This document shows positions 1-10,978 of a stretch of 64,000 nt of DNA, one piece after another. Source of the DNA: Allomyces macrogynus ATCC 38327 (lineage: Eukaryota > Blastocladiomycota > Blastocladiomycetes > Blastocladiales > Blastocladiaceae); NCBI GenBank assembly GCA_000151295.1, contig GG745367.1:153236-217235 (forward strand). The letters run 5' to 3'. The position numbers and the translations under genes are program-made. Under the pieces are notes generated by a model that did no database searches, had not been told where the DNA came from, and was given only the letters and a program-made list of their open reading frames with translations. Every line of letters starts with the position of its first letter. Position 1 is the first letter of the stretch.

Positions 1-1226
1 GGACCAGCAGCACGTCGGGGCGGGCACCGGCGTGGGCCGGGGACTACCTCCTTGTCGTCGTCGAGCATTTGGTCCCTATAAGACGCGTGATCGCAATGAG
101 TCACCGCACCGAACTCCCCACTTCCCACCCCCATGCGAGCTCCACACCCACGCGAGCTCCACAACAAAAGTACGTACTCGGCCCTCGCCGGAATCCACAG
201 CGTGCGCTGACAAGGCCCGCGGCACATCGTCACCGTAAACACGACCTCCCTGATCCCTTTCCGTTTGGCCACCCCCTGTGCGTGTGCGACAACCGCGCCC
301 CAGTACCGCGACGCCGCGAGGACCGCACGACACGCCGGCCCGATCGTGCGCAGGTTCACGCGAATCCCAAGCGAGTTGCCCGCATCGGCTTTCTCCTGAG
401 CGTACGGGCAGTTGCGCCCGCGCGCCAAGTAGGCGCAGGGCCTGTGCGGCCGTGGGAGAGACGCGGCGAGACACCGGTCGCACGTGAAACAGTGGCCGGG
501 GAGGTACTTGCCGAGCACCGTCGAGTTGGCCGCCGAGTTGGCCATGAAGTAGAGCATTTGCGTCTCGGGCGCCGCGTCGGGGTCGTGGTCGTCCGAAACG
601 TCGGGATCAGCGTCGTCGGGATGACTCTCGGCATCGGCGGTGGTACAGCGTGCACGGTCCGCATCAGCCTCAGCGTCCGACGACGACGACGAAAGCAGGT
701 GCGGCTGCGGCGCCGGCGACTCAAGTGCCGCATCTGCGTCCACGTCGCGCGTCACCACCGTCGCCGGTCCCGGTGCAGGTGCTGATGCGACCGGTGCCAG
801 TGCGGGACTCGCGCGCGCCGGCTCTGCACGGTCCAACGGACTCCCCAACCTCGCACCATTCGCATGTGCGGCCGCCGAACTCGGCAGTCGCGCGCGGTTC
901 GCCGCCGCCGCCGACGACGACGACGCAGGTGCGCCCGGACGCGGTATCGGTCCCACACCGGTGGCCGAGTTGCGCGCGGCCGACGACGGCAGCCGCATCA
1001 GCGCGGCGCGCGGGTCGTGCGGATGCTGTCGCGGGTCGCGTGGCGGGTCGCGCGTGGTCTCGCGCGGACTTGGGGCATCGTTGCCATTGCTCTCGCGCGC
1101 GGCGGTCGCGCGCTGTGCGCCGGGCGGGAGCAGGAAGGTCGCGGTCGCGGCGGCGGGCGGCTTGGTCGTGGTGGAGCTGCCGTTGGGGCCCGCGGGCGAG
1201 CCATTGGTGGGCGGGGTGCCGAGCAT
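1..1226 (-). CDS. Cysteine-motif family copy A (3' end beyond window)
   Basis: Function unknown. On the minus strand a frame stays open from an ATG at 1226 to the window edge. About 220 residues of Ala/Pro/Ser-rich disorder and an acidic stretch lead to LYF, then the family motif KYLPGHCFTCDRCLA and CAYLARGRNC (C-x8-C) at about 515-400. The exon-2 domain follows directly (VNLRTIGPACRAVLAAS to RAE, about 365-178). Unlike copies D, E, I and J there is no intron between motif and domain. A GTACGT donor at 177 and an acceptor (TTATAG) near 75 would join an acidic segment beginning EDQMLDDDKE, as in the linker exon of other copies. The C-terminal motif must lie to the left of the window. It is divergent from copy B. 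The start is the first clear in-frame ATG; an upstream exon is possible. Membership is clear, boundaries are not. Confidence 0.7.
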   Translation of the reverse strand, partial: MLGTPPTNGSPAGPNGSSTTTKPPAAATATFLLPPGAQRATAARESNGNDAPSPRETTRDPPRDPRQHPHDPRAALMRLPSSAARNSATGVGPIPRPGAPASSSSAAAANRARLPSSAAAHANGARLGSPLDRAEPARASPALAPVASAPAPGPATVVTRDVDADAALESPAPQPHLLSSSSSDAEADADRARCTTADAESHPDDADPDVSDDHDPDAAPETQMLYFMANSAANSTVLGKYLPGHCFTCDRCLAASLPRPHRPCAYLARGRNCPYAQEKADAGNSLGIRVNLRTIGPACRAVLAASRYWGAVVAHAQGVAKRKGIREVVFTVTMCRGPCQRTLWIPARAEYVLLLWSSRGCGARMGVGSGEFGAVTHCDHASYRDQMLDDDKEVVPGPRRCPPRRAAG

Positions 1227-1441
1227 CTTGCTGCAGGGTACGCTGAGTGCGGCAGGTTGCGCGCGGTCGGGCTGTGCGGGAGAAAGAGACGAGAGAAAGC
1301 CGAGAGAGCGCCGGTGGTAAGACCGAGACGGCAGATGAGAGGCACTGGTGACCGCTCAATCAAGGACGCATCACGTCCGTGCAGCCCCTGCCTCCAGGCC
1401 TGGCACCGACGACGTCCTGACCACCGACTCGAACCCACTCC

Positions 1442-2645
1442 ATGCAAGACGACGCAACACCGCGCATTGCGCGCTCCGATACAGGCGCCAGCACCGCGAG
1501 CTCCAGCAGCAGCAGCACGGCCACTCATCCGCCAAGCGCCGACGACCACGCCGCCCCGACCGACCCGGCCGCGTTCTCCCGCGAGCAGCTCGAAAGCTGT
1601 CTCTTCCGGGACAAGTACTTTTTACCTGGCCACTGCTTCCTCTGCGCCAAGTGCCTCGCCCCGGACCGGTCTACCCAGTCGCCGGCGCGCCGTCCGCGCC
1701 GGTCGGCCAGCGGAACCGACATTATCATCCGCAGCGACGACGACAACGATGACGATGGCGGCGATTTCGAGGCAGATGCGGGCAAGCGGAGCGACCGCGC
1801 GAGAACCATGTGCCCGGACGGGTGGCAGTGCGAGCGCGCGCGGCAGCGGTGTTCCTGGCACGCCGGCATGGGCGCATCGGTCAAGCTTGCCAAGTTGGCG
1901 GCACCGCCCGAGGACAACGTGTATTACCAGTGCCTGCCGCACTCGCCCTACCTCGATCTCGCTCGGCGGTGCGCCAAGGTGCTCAAGATGCAGGAAATGA
2001 CGTGGGTGTTTTGTCGTGGACCCGGCGGGTGTTATTCGATTTGGTTGCGGTGCGTTCGTCCCCTGGTTTCCCCTGGTTTCAGTCGCAAGCACGGCGTGGA
2101 GACCCGCTTACTTGTCCCGTGCCCACTCTAGCATCTATAAGCACATGAAGCCCGCGTCGGCGCGCACCACGCCGGCCGCGAGCCCGGGTCCTGTGAGTCC
2201 CGCGCCTACGCCCGCGCCAGCAAGGTCATCGCGGCAATCCGCGCCCGCTGCCGTCCCTTCAAGGTCGTCGCTCTCGTCCAAACGCGAGCGATCCGCGTCT
2301 CCACTACCGCCTCCACCACCGCCACGACCTGCGCGCTCTGGCACGCGCGCCGACTCGGCGATCGTATCGTCGCCAACGCACGATCGCACGCACCGCGACC
2401 GACCTCCACCACCAAATGCGACGGCAACCGTACCGGCGGCAGCGCTCGTCAGGCATCACTTGACGCTCGTCAATGCGCAGGTTGCGCTGCAGACGCAGCG
2501 GACGTACCTCGAGCTGCGCACGCGTATGCATGCACTCGGGTACTCGAGGGAGGAGATTGATCGGGAGGTTGCGCTTGCGCGCGGGTTGGGAGTGCCGGGG
2601 ATGATGGGAATGGGGATGGAGTCGGCCGGGTGGAAGTCGCCGTGA
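1442..2645 (+). CDS. Cysteine-motif family copy B, two exons
   Basis: Unknown function. Exon 1 is 1442-2049, the intron is 2050-2131 (GTGCGT...CTAG), and exon 2 is 2132-2645. The phase-2 join gives an uninterrupted 373-residue protein. Order: Ser-rich N-terminus, motif KYFLPGHCFLCAKCLAPD (about residues 58-75), an Asp-rich insert (DDDNDDDGGDFEAD), CPDGWQCERARQRC, a divergent exon-2-type domain ending GGCYSIWLR, a long Pro/Ser-rich linker with a basic SKRERS patch, and the C-terminal motif RMHALGYSREEIDREVALAR. As in copy A, the motif and domain share one exon. The most divergent copy with both conserved ends, it may define a subfamily with C, which shares CPxGW. The His/Cys pattern suggests zinc binding and the basic patch suggests nuclear location; both are inference. 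Confidence 0.8.
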
Positions 2646-3117
2646 GGTTGCCGGAGCACGAGAGAGGAGAGAGCAAGGAAGGGAGGGCAGGAGAAGGGGC
2701 CGCGATTATGGCAGGCGATTGTTCAAAGAAATTGACTGCAGGGAGGGACGTGTGCTGTTTGCCGTGTGATCTTTTGTTGTTGCGGCTCGGCCGCTGATCG
2801 GGACGCGTCAGGCAGCGCCAACCGCTAGGATCTCCCACGCATCACCAATCGTCCGCGTTGATCAACGTTCCCCGTTCGTTCGCGTGTTGACACGTCTGCC
2901 AACCCGCTGCTGATCTCTCCCTTCCAATCCCCACACACGTCAACCACCATGCTCGCGACCGCCGCCCCTCATGCTCGACCCTTGACCGCGACCCCTGCTC
3001 GACTCCCCACAGCCACCCTCGCCGTGCGGCCATCGCGTCCTGCCCCTAGCAGCACACCAAGCACGTCCTCCGCGCGCACCACCCCTGTATCGCCCCCCGC
3101 CGTGGTTCCCGCTCCCA
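2646..3117. other. Intergenic, copy B to copy C
   Basis: No gene recognised. It holds the 3' flank of copy B and the 5' flank of copy C. An open frame from 2949 runs Pro/Ala/Ser-rich but is not in frame with the cysteine motif of copy C. Confidence 0.5.
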
Positions 3118-3414
3118 ATGCCCGCGCGCAAGTACATGTCCGGCGCGCGCTTCTTGCCCGGCCACTTCTTTCTCTGTGGCGCGTGCCTGAGCAAACTCGC
3201 CGCGGCCAACACCGACACTGGCCCAAACAACGACCCGGAACACGTCGATGTCAACCATGTCGACGGCTGTCCACCAGGCTGGACACCGTGTGCGCGTGGA
3301 CCTGCGTGCAGCAACGTACGGAAGGGACGAGATCGACGAGATCGACGAGATCGACAAGGAGGTCGCGTGGATGCGGTGTGGCGCGAGTGGGGTCCTGAGC
3401 GTGCAGGACGCGTA
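3118..3414 (+). pseudogene. Cysteine-motif family copy C, collapsed
   Basis: From ATG 3118 the frame reads KYMSGARFLPGHFFLCGACL, then CPPGWTPCARGPAC, closely matching copy B (GHCFLCAKCL, CPDGWQCERARQRC), except that the first Cys is Phe. The exon-2 domain and the linker are absent. Within 10 bp another frame (from 3317) reads YGRDEIDEIDEIDKEVAWMR and stops at 3414 (TAG), resembling the C-terminal motif of copy B (GYSREEIDREVALAR) with an extra 9-bp tandem repeat. This looks like an internal deletion that fused the two ends out of frame. The motif frame itself runs on to 3465. Inference: a degenerate relic, though a short expressed protein is possible. The C-terminal match is short. Confidence 0.55.
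3326..3355 (+). repeat. 9-bp tandem repeat (GAGATCGAC)n
   Basis: Three and a bit copies of a 9-bp unit, encoding repeated D-E-I in the frame that resembles the family C-terminal motif. Probably slippage inside copy C. Confidence 0.8.
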
Positions 3415-3465
3415 GTGAGCGGCCAGCCGCCCGGCGAGGGCGGCTCAGGGAAGTGCGACAGATGA

Positions 3466-4425
3466 AGGAACACACATTGCAGGGTCATTGCGCTGTTTTT
3501 CTGACAGTCGGTACTGATGGCGGTGTGATGGCCGGCCGGCGAGACCGGCCCCAGCACGGCCGCGCCTGGCCTGGCAGTACACGTTATAGAAGCGCCTGAT
3601 GAACGAGCGAAACGTGATTTCGTCTGACTTGATTGATTTGCGCCACCACGTGCAATGCGTCGGTCCCTGCGCCACCCGCCCACGTCACTGGCGATGGCCA
3701 CCATCCTCGTCGCGAACATGCCTGGAAAGCAACTCAGAATCCGTCTGAGCGCAAATGCCGCACCGGGGCCCCGCAATGCTCGTGTGGGCGTGCGGGGCAG
3801 AAGAGGCGCGGCAGCACCGCGGCGGGGGGCGACGGTGCGACATCGAGGCCGACCGGCTTCGTCACCCTGAGTGCATCGGCGACGACGACGGCGACCACCA
3901 CCAAAACGAGTCAGCGCGCGCGTGTGTTGCCCGCCGCGACGATGAGAGCGACAAGGGCGAGGCGCGAGGATGTCGAGAAAAGGCAAAGGGGAACGGGCAC
4001 ATGGCCAGCTGCGGCTCGAATTACGCGCTGCTTGTGGCCACCCCGCCGCCAGCCGCCGCGCGCAAACCACTCGCCTGGCGCGCGCCCAACGTCTTCGCCT
4101 CGGCCTTGCAACGATGGACGTGCACCACAACAACACGCGCCCGAAGCCCAATCCGCGGTGCCGGCGGCTTCGGCCATGCAAAGGCAATCCCCACGTCCTC
4201 GCGCTGCGGCCTTTTCCTCCTTCATAAAACCGCAAGCGCCCCCACCACTCAAGCATCGCTGGACCGGCAACGCATTCTCTCTCTCTCTCCTCTCCAAGAA
4301 ATCCAGCTCGCCCGCCTCGACTCGGACGGACGAGGCCCCATAGACCACCTTTAGACCCACCCGGCCCTCCGACCGACCGACCGACCGCACACGCGCCGTC
4401 CTCGCCGAATAGACCAGTTCCAACG
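3466..4425. other. Intergenic, 5' flank of tyrosinase
   Basis: No gene recognised. It contains a CT-rich tract (about 4277-4300) and a short CGAC repeat just before the tyrosinase ATG, plausible 5' UTR or promoter features. A long antisense frame crosses it but has no family resemblance and overlaps the tyrosinase start. Confidence 0.5.
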
Positions 4426-6149
4426 ATGCGCACCTCTTCAGCCACGCTCGTGCTGCTTCTGGCGCTCGTCGCCCTGCTCGGCAACGTTGCCGATGCGACC
4501 AAGAGCACGTGCACGTCGCACCGTCTGCGCAAGGAAGTGCGCGACTTGTCGGCCAAGGAGCTCAAGGCGCTGCAGGATGCTTTCAACAAGGTAATTACGA
4601 CCCGGCTTCGTTATGCATGCCCGCGGTGCACCATGACCTTGCGTGCTGCCGCGCGTTCATGAACGAATGAACGTCGTCAGCGAGCAGACGCTAACGACGC
4701 TCGTGCCTGCCGCACCGAAACCGATAGCTCAACAAGGACGGCACCATGGCCAAGTTCACGGCGCTGCACAAGGCACACAAGGACCTGTCGCACTTCAACC
4801 CGCAGTTCTTGATGTTCCACCGCGCGATGCTCAAGGATTTCGAGGACGCGCTCATTGCCGCGTCAAACGGCGCGCTCACGGGCCTGCCCTACTGGGACGC
4901 GACCTACGACGCGCACGACCCGGCCAAGTCGGTCGTGTTGTCGCCCGATTTCATGGGGTCGGCCGGCAAGCAGGGCAAGACCGACTGTGTCTCGGACGGT
5001 CCGTTCAAGGGCATGAAGAACCCGGACGGCGGGTGCCTGACGCGTTGCCCCGCTGAGGCGCCGTGGACGCTCGACCAGTCGCTGGTCGCGACCATCATGT
5101 CGCTCTACCCGACCGACTACGTGCAGTTTGAGTACTACCTCGAGCGCGGGCCGCATCTCATCATTCACAATTCGATTGGCGGCGACATGTACGGGCTCGA
5201 AACGTCGTCGAACGACCCGATCTTCTACTTGTGGCACAACTACATTGATGCCATGTGGGCCAAGTGGCAGCTCGCCAACAAGGACGCGTTCTACGCGTAC
5301 GGCGGCGAGGCCAATGGCAAGACCTACACCAAGAAGGATAAGATTATGAGCTACGTTGCCGAGGACTTGCTCGACTTCAAGCATAATCTGTGCTACGAGT
5401 TCCAGGACGCCAAGTTCCCCAAGGAGGGGATCGCCGCCTACCGCACGATCGTCGAGACGACGCCGATTGCCTCGGCCACGGCCACGTCGGGCACGACCAA
5501 GGCCACGACTTCAGCGGCCGCGTCGACCACCACCGCTGCGGGTTCCGTGGCCTCGACTGCGACGGGCACCGCCGCGACTTCGGCGACGGGCGCGGCCTCG
5601 TCGGCTACCGCCACGGGTACCGCCACGGCGACCTCGGGCGCCGCGACCAACGGCACGGCCACGGCCACGGGCAAGGCGACCACTTCGGCCGCCGCCACGG
5701 CCACCGCGTCCGCCTCCTCGTCGATTGCGGGTTACGGCACGGTCGTGATCGCGCCTCTCCCGATCCCGACGCACCTGAACGTGAACGTGACGGTCACGCC
5801 CACGGGCCCCGTTGTCGTGCAGCCGCCGTCGGCGCAGTTGCCGGTCGTTTACAAGCCGCTGCCCGCGACGTTCTTGGAACATTTTGGGATCAAGCCCGAG
5901 GAGATCAAGCATGCCGAGACAGTGTTTACCGCGGTCTCGAAGCAGTTGCAGAAGGTCGCACAGCAGGGTGGCGAGCTGCCCTCGTACGACACGGTCGGCA
6001 AGAAGGGCGCCGATCAGGTGGTGACGACGGTCGTGCAGGAAGTGCACAAGACGGTGGAGAAGGTCAAGACGGGCAAGTGCACCAAGGTCCGCAAGTGCAA
6101 GAAGTACAAGTCGGCGCCGGTCGCGACGCAGGCGGCGGCTGGGTACTAG
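4426..6149 (+). CDS. Secreted tyrosinase (copper monophenol oxidase)
   Basis: Type-3 copper enzyme that hydroxylates phenols and oxidises catechols to quinones, a melanin or wall-phenolic activity. Exon 1 is 4426-4590, the intron is 4591-4727 (CTAAC branch site near 4691), exon 2 is 4728-6149; the phase-0 join gives 528 residues. Residues 1-24 are a signal peptide ending NVADA. The CuA region has H69/H72, H77 and H86 in FHRAMLKDFEDAL. CuB has HLIIH and DPIFYLWHNYIDAMW. About 115 residues of Ala/Thr/Ser-rich, probably O-glycosylated sequence follow, then a conserved-looking tail ending in a Cys/Lys-rich segment (CTKVRKCKKYK). The low-complexity linker suggests a removable C-terminal domain or wall attachment (inference). 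Family assignment is secure; the substrate is not known. Confidence 0.92.
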
Positions 6150-7601
6150 AGTCGAGTATCGGTTGTGATGGGGGGTGGTCGGGTATTGTTGGCCACGATG
6201 GTGGAGGAGAGGTCATAGCGCATGTTGTAGCTTTTTGGCATGTCGTCTTTTTGGAATGTATTTTTGATTGCTCTATCTCGCACTCCAAACCGGCGAAGCC
6301 CCAAAAGTGACCAGGCATTTCAAGTGCGAGCAAAAATACTACGAGCCTCGCGAAGTCTTTCAGACTACGCTCAAAGGTGCCAGGAGTCGAACCCGGATCC
6401 TGAAATGCAGCTGCCTCCGAGTGTGCCAAGCTGTCCAAGGATTTCAAAGAGATTCTGAGTGGACATCTGGGCCACAAGCAATCGTGACCGGACACATCGG
6501 TCGAAAAGACAGCCCGAAATACAGATCAAGCGAAAGTCTGAAAATTGCGAATGCGAAACCTCGAAACAAGGCCAATCGCATGCACAAGAAACGAATGGAA
6601 CATTCAGAGCGCATCGACATGTCATAAAGCCAGCAAAAGAATGCACTTGGAAAATGTCCGTTCCATGGTTACCCCCAACAGTCACCGTCTCCTCGAGACA
6701 CACCGGTTCGAAAACCAGTGCAGTACAGAAAGGTACGAAATATGGAACGACCGACTCTGTTGCACACCACCGACCGCGAGGGCACGGCAGGGCCCAACGT
6801 GTTCCCCAGGGCCAGGACCTCAGCCCGTCAAGCCAGGTCACAACCCGAAGGCAGGACCAGGGACGGAAAGAGATGGCCAAGGGGACGCAACAGAGGGCAC
6901 GGCAGTCGAACGGTCTCGCCTTCCTCCCAGAGCGCGAACTATACGTCGAGGAGCACGTCGCGGCGCACAGGGCCGCTGACGCTTCACCTCCGGGGCGGGC
7001 ATGAAGATCAGATCCATTGGGATCATGGAGGAAGGGTGGTTGGCGCTCGATCAGTCAAGTTGTGGTTTGTGACGTGCATCACGTGTGCGCCAAAATACAT
7101 TATTGAAACGACCTTGATCACTTGCTCAGGTCACTCCCAAGTCGTGGCCGTGTCGCATCCTATCGTAGGTCATGATCAACCACTTCTCCCGGCCAGTGTC
7201 GCTCTTCCCGCACCAAACTCTCTGCAATCCTCTTTTCGCACCAGATCCTGGCCATTTCTGCGATCCGATCCTCAAGTTTCGCCCCCTCTGCTGTCACGCC
7301 TGCTCCACCGCTACTCGGATCATCACAGAGGTCAAAACCAGCCCGATCTGCTTCCCATTGCGCAAGAACCGACTCTCGACCCATCATGGCGGGCTTCTCC
7401 ACCCGACCCGCGTCCATACTCGGGCCGGCCTGGCGCACGACGAGCACCGCGTCGATTCGACGCCGCCACGACGATCCTCGCCCTGCAGCCGCTCTCCGAC
7501 CCACTCTCTTCACCGATCGGCAAGCACCAAGCACGGCACCACTGCCCGCCATCACCAACGCGTTCCGTCCTGCACCACGACGCTCGTTCGTACACCCGGC
7601 G
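6150..7601. other. Intergenic, locally AT-richer
   Basis: About 1.4 kb with no recognisable gene, lower in GC than its neighbours. On the minus strand around 6385-6450 there is a tRNA-like B box (GGTTCGACTCC) and a weak A box, but no acceptor stem, so at most a tRNA relic. The segment just before 7602 is the 5' flank of the fibro-slime gene. Confidence 0.5.
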
Positions 7602-9729
7602 ATGCACCTCCTGTTCTTTGTCCTCGCTGTGACAGCGACGGCGGTGCACGCGCAGCTCGCGCCATGGCGCATGTACCCGGCCACGTTCCGCGACATGCCG
7701 CACATTCACCGCGACATGGAGGGTCCCTACGCGAGCGATTTCCCGCAGCGCGGGCTGCTCGTGCCGCAGCTCACGTCGACAGGCGCGCCGGCGCTGTACA
7801 TGCCGGGCCAGCGCTTGGCGGGCCAATTGACGGCGCAGTGGATCGATTACGATAATTCGTCGCGGCCCGTCTACTCGAGCGCGTCGAATGTCGCGATTTC
7901 GAACCAGGGCCACTTCTTTTTTGACGAATACTACATGTCCGTTGGCTTGGCCGTCAGTTCGACTTGACTTGGTTGTTCACGAGCGCAGGGTTGCTGACGA
8001 TGTGCTGGGTTTGCGTTGTAGGGACGTGCCGGGACTCAACATTGCGTTCAACATTTCGCTCAACTTCTCGCTCGTCGACTCGGCGCGCGGCCTATACAAG
8101 TGGGAAAAACCGTTCTTTTTCCCACTCGACCAGCTCGGGTACGGAAAAAAAGAGGTGCGTTGTCATCTCACTTCGACTGCACGGATGATCACGCGCGCCA
8201 AGAGTCTTACGCGTACCGCGCGCCTGTTTGGCAGGGCTACAAAGTCACGGATCCGGATTTGCCGGCTCCTTTCCGCGACGGCATCTTCCACAACTTTTGG
8301 TTTACGTACGTTCACGCCCAGTCTCGGGATCCGAGCAAATTGGACGCTAATCTGAATGTTCTCCACCCATTAGGACCGAGCTGCGCATGAACTTTTACTA
8401 TTCCGGTGGCGAAATTTTCACGTTCCAGGGCGACGACGACCTGTGGTGCGTTTGCGACTCAGCGCCTTTTCGAGTCCTCCTTGCGCGCTCACTCACCGCA
8501 ATCTTCCACCTGCAGGGTTTTTGTCGACGGCAAGCTCACAACGTGCGACTTGGGCGGCATCCACGCGACGGCCACGTGCACGCTCAACCTCGATTCGCTC
8601 GGGTTCCCCATCAACACGTACCACGACATGGCCGTCTTCCGTACGTCTTTCAGCACCACATTGCGCACGCTGCCACGACCTGACCCGTTCCTTGAAACGT
8701 AGACGTGGAGCGACACACGGATGCGTCCTACTTCACCGTGACCACGTCCGTCAAGCCCATCAACCACCCCCCAACCGTGGCCGACGGCAAGGCCCTCACT
8801 CGCGCCGGCACGGGCATCGACATCACTTTGCAAGCCCAAGATATCGACAACGACCAGCTGACGCTCCTTCTCGTCCCACCACTCCCGGCACTCGGCACCG
8901 CCGTGCTCGAAAAGGACGTAGTCCGGTACGTGCCGCGCGCCCAGGCCAACGGTACAGACCACCTCTACTTCCTCGCCAACGACGGCACCGCCAACTCGAC
9001 GACCACGGGCGTCATCACGATCACGGTCTTGCCGCCCAAGGCGCCGCCGAACCCGGCACCAATCTATTTCTCGACGGTGGCCGGGCAAACGGTCTGGATC
9101 GCGCTCGGTGCCGGTGTCGGAGTCGTGCCCACGTCCGACCCGACGACGTGGTCGTGGGCGGTCCGTGAGAATCCGGATTTCGGGTACGCGTCAATTGTCG
9201 CGAGTAATTGGACGTTGCGGTACGACGCAGTGAATGCGGGCAACGATACGTTTTCGCTGGCCGTCATGGACCCGGAACTGGGGTCGAATGGGGTTGGGAT
9301 CGCGCAAGTGTTTGGCAGGGTTGATTGTACGTGTTGTTGGTTTTTAATCGCTCGGCCGGGGCGGCGGTTGGCGGGTGGACGGACTGACGGACGCGCGTGC
9401 CCTCTGGCCGACGATAGCCGCGCCCGTGACTCCGGGTCTGTCGCCGACGATTGTCGCGGCCATTGTGATTGCGGCCGCCGCAGTCGTGGGCATTTTCGGT
9501 GGGCTCGTGGCTTACTTCTTGTACCACAAGTACATGGCGTCCAAGTTCGAAGCGACGGTGCGTACTCTACTCGCGTCGCGGACTGGTTTGAGTCTGTTGG
9601 ATTGGCGCTGACTACACGTTCACAACTATTTAGTGGCACGAGGAATGGGTCAAGTCGAACATCCAGGACAACCCGCTGTTCGTGTCCAACTTCAAGGAGC
9701 AGGTCAACCCACTCTACCAGGCCGGGTGA
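7602..9729 (+). CDS. Fibro-slime/PA14-like single-pass membrane protein
   Basis: Probable surface protein with a fibro-slime (PA14-like) ectodomain. I resolve eight exons with consistent phases: 7602-7936, 8022-8154, 8205-8305, 8374-8445, 8516-8640, 8703-9326, 9418-9557, 9634-9729, giving 541 residues. The start was chosen because it gives a signal peptide (MHLLFFVLAVTATAVHA); an in-frame ATG at 7386 lies upstream. Features in order: FRDMP and HRDMEG, the HNFWFTTELRMNFYYSGG region, FTFQGDDDLWVFVDGKL then DLGGIH (typical fibro-slime core), a cadherin-like segment beginning INHPPTVADG, a membrane helix (TIVAAIVIAAAAVVGIFGGL), and a short cytosolic tail ending NPLYQAG. Related ectodomains occur in Dictyostelium and bacterial adhesins. 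Ligand unknown. Confidence 0.8.
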
Positions 9730-10978
9730 GCGTGCGAGCTCGATCTCTCTGGAGTCCATGGACCGCGTGGTGGCTGACTCGCTCGACTACTGAGTGGGTG
9801 GGAAAGACAGCGGACTTGTTGTTGGGCGGAATAGATGCATTCAACTCTGATCCGCTTGAATGTCAATTTCTCGCTCCAACCAAACCAGAACAGTATATTG
9901 CCCGGTGTGAAGATAAGCAAGAAAAATTGTCGCCTACCTCTGGTGCCACGACGACGAACTCGGAGGTTCTTTTTCGAACCCCACCTTGATGTGGCCACTC
10001 TTCAAGCCGACAGCGAGTTACAATCCCGGACAGGTAGCCTTCTAATGGAGCGGTCAAGAACGGTCCCCCACGACAAATAAGTATAGACGATAACATCATA
10101 CGTTTCGCGGCGTTTGTTGAGCGACTTGATCTGTTGATTTATCAAATTTTTAGTCTGGACGACTCGACATTGCTTCAACTTTCACAACTGTTTCACAAGG
10201 CACTCGAATACACATAAGACTTGGTCGATCTACATTGGAACCGGCTCATCAAACTAGGTCATGACACCCTTTTTTCGAACTTCGCTTTTAGCGGACGTAC
10301 CAGCATTTTCGTCCCCTTCACGTTAAAATCCTTGCAAGGAGTGTCATGCTTTCCTGCATTTGCATCGCACGTCGGAAATCTCCCAAACAAGCAGGTGTGC
10401 TTAAATCTGACAGATTTCTGATCAGAACCGAGGGGCTCAGGCGTCGAAACGGCGCGCAAAGGGGTGGCGGTGACTACTGGTCTTTTTTCAAACTTCGTTT
10501 CGACCCGGACAATGGTCGGAATCATAATCGAAACAAGAGAATTTGTGAACACGGTCAACCGAGATCACACGTTTTCCATAATGCTGCAACTGTGGGAGCC
10601 GTTGTGCGCCAAAACAGGCAAAAAAAGGTTCATTTCGAATCCCACTGAACATTTTCCTCCTGAAGCGCTAGATGAAGGTGTTCCAGACAAGCAGGGGGCT
10701 CTTGTTGTATTTCACACAATGTCGAATCCCAGAAGACAGGATAGAATGGGCGATCAAATGGTTCAAAACACGATCGGAGTCAGAAGTCGAGCCAGAGTGC
10801 CGCTCCTTTGCTGGAGTCGATGCAACGGATTGATCATTCGTCGTTGGCACGGCGATTTGCACCAAAATTTTCAAATGCCAAACCATCAGCGATAACTTGT
10901 CGCCCAACAGTCCAAAAAGTTCCGTGCAAACACGCGGCGCGCCTTTCCACCCTGTTTGAGGTCTCGCGCAGTGCCTGT
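9730..10978. other. Intergenic AT-rich island
   Basis: About 1.2 kb with clearly lower GC than its surroundings. Short frames only; nothing resembles a known protein or RNA. It could be old transposon debris, but I see no terminal repeats. Confidence 0.5.

Noticed and set aside
864..2000. 378-residue plus-strand frame overlapping copies A and B
   Set aside because: Arg-rich translation opposite or out of frame with the family copies, which explain the region better.
2940..4589. 549-residue antisense frame across copy C and the tyrosinase upstream region
   Set aside because: Arg/Gly-rich GC-driven frame with no domain, overlapping the tyrosinase signal peptide in antisense.
5390..6310. 306-residue frame inside tyrosinase exon 2 in another phase
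   Set aside because: His/Gly/Arg-rich shadow of the Ala/Thr repeat region.
6380..6460. tRNA-like segment on the minus strand with B box GGTTCGACTCC and partial A box
   Set aside because: T-arm pairs, but there is no matching acceptor stem, the anticodon arm does not fold, and A-B spacing is short. At most a relic; not reported as a tRNA.
9730..10978. AT-rich island as a transposon
   Set aside because: No terminal repeats, no transposase or reverse-transcriptase motif in any frame.
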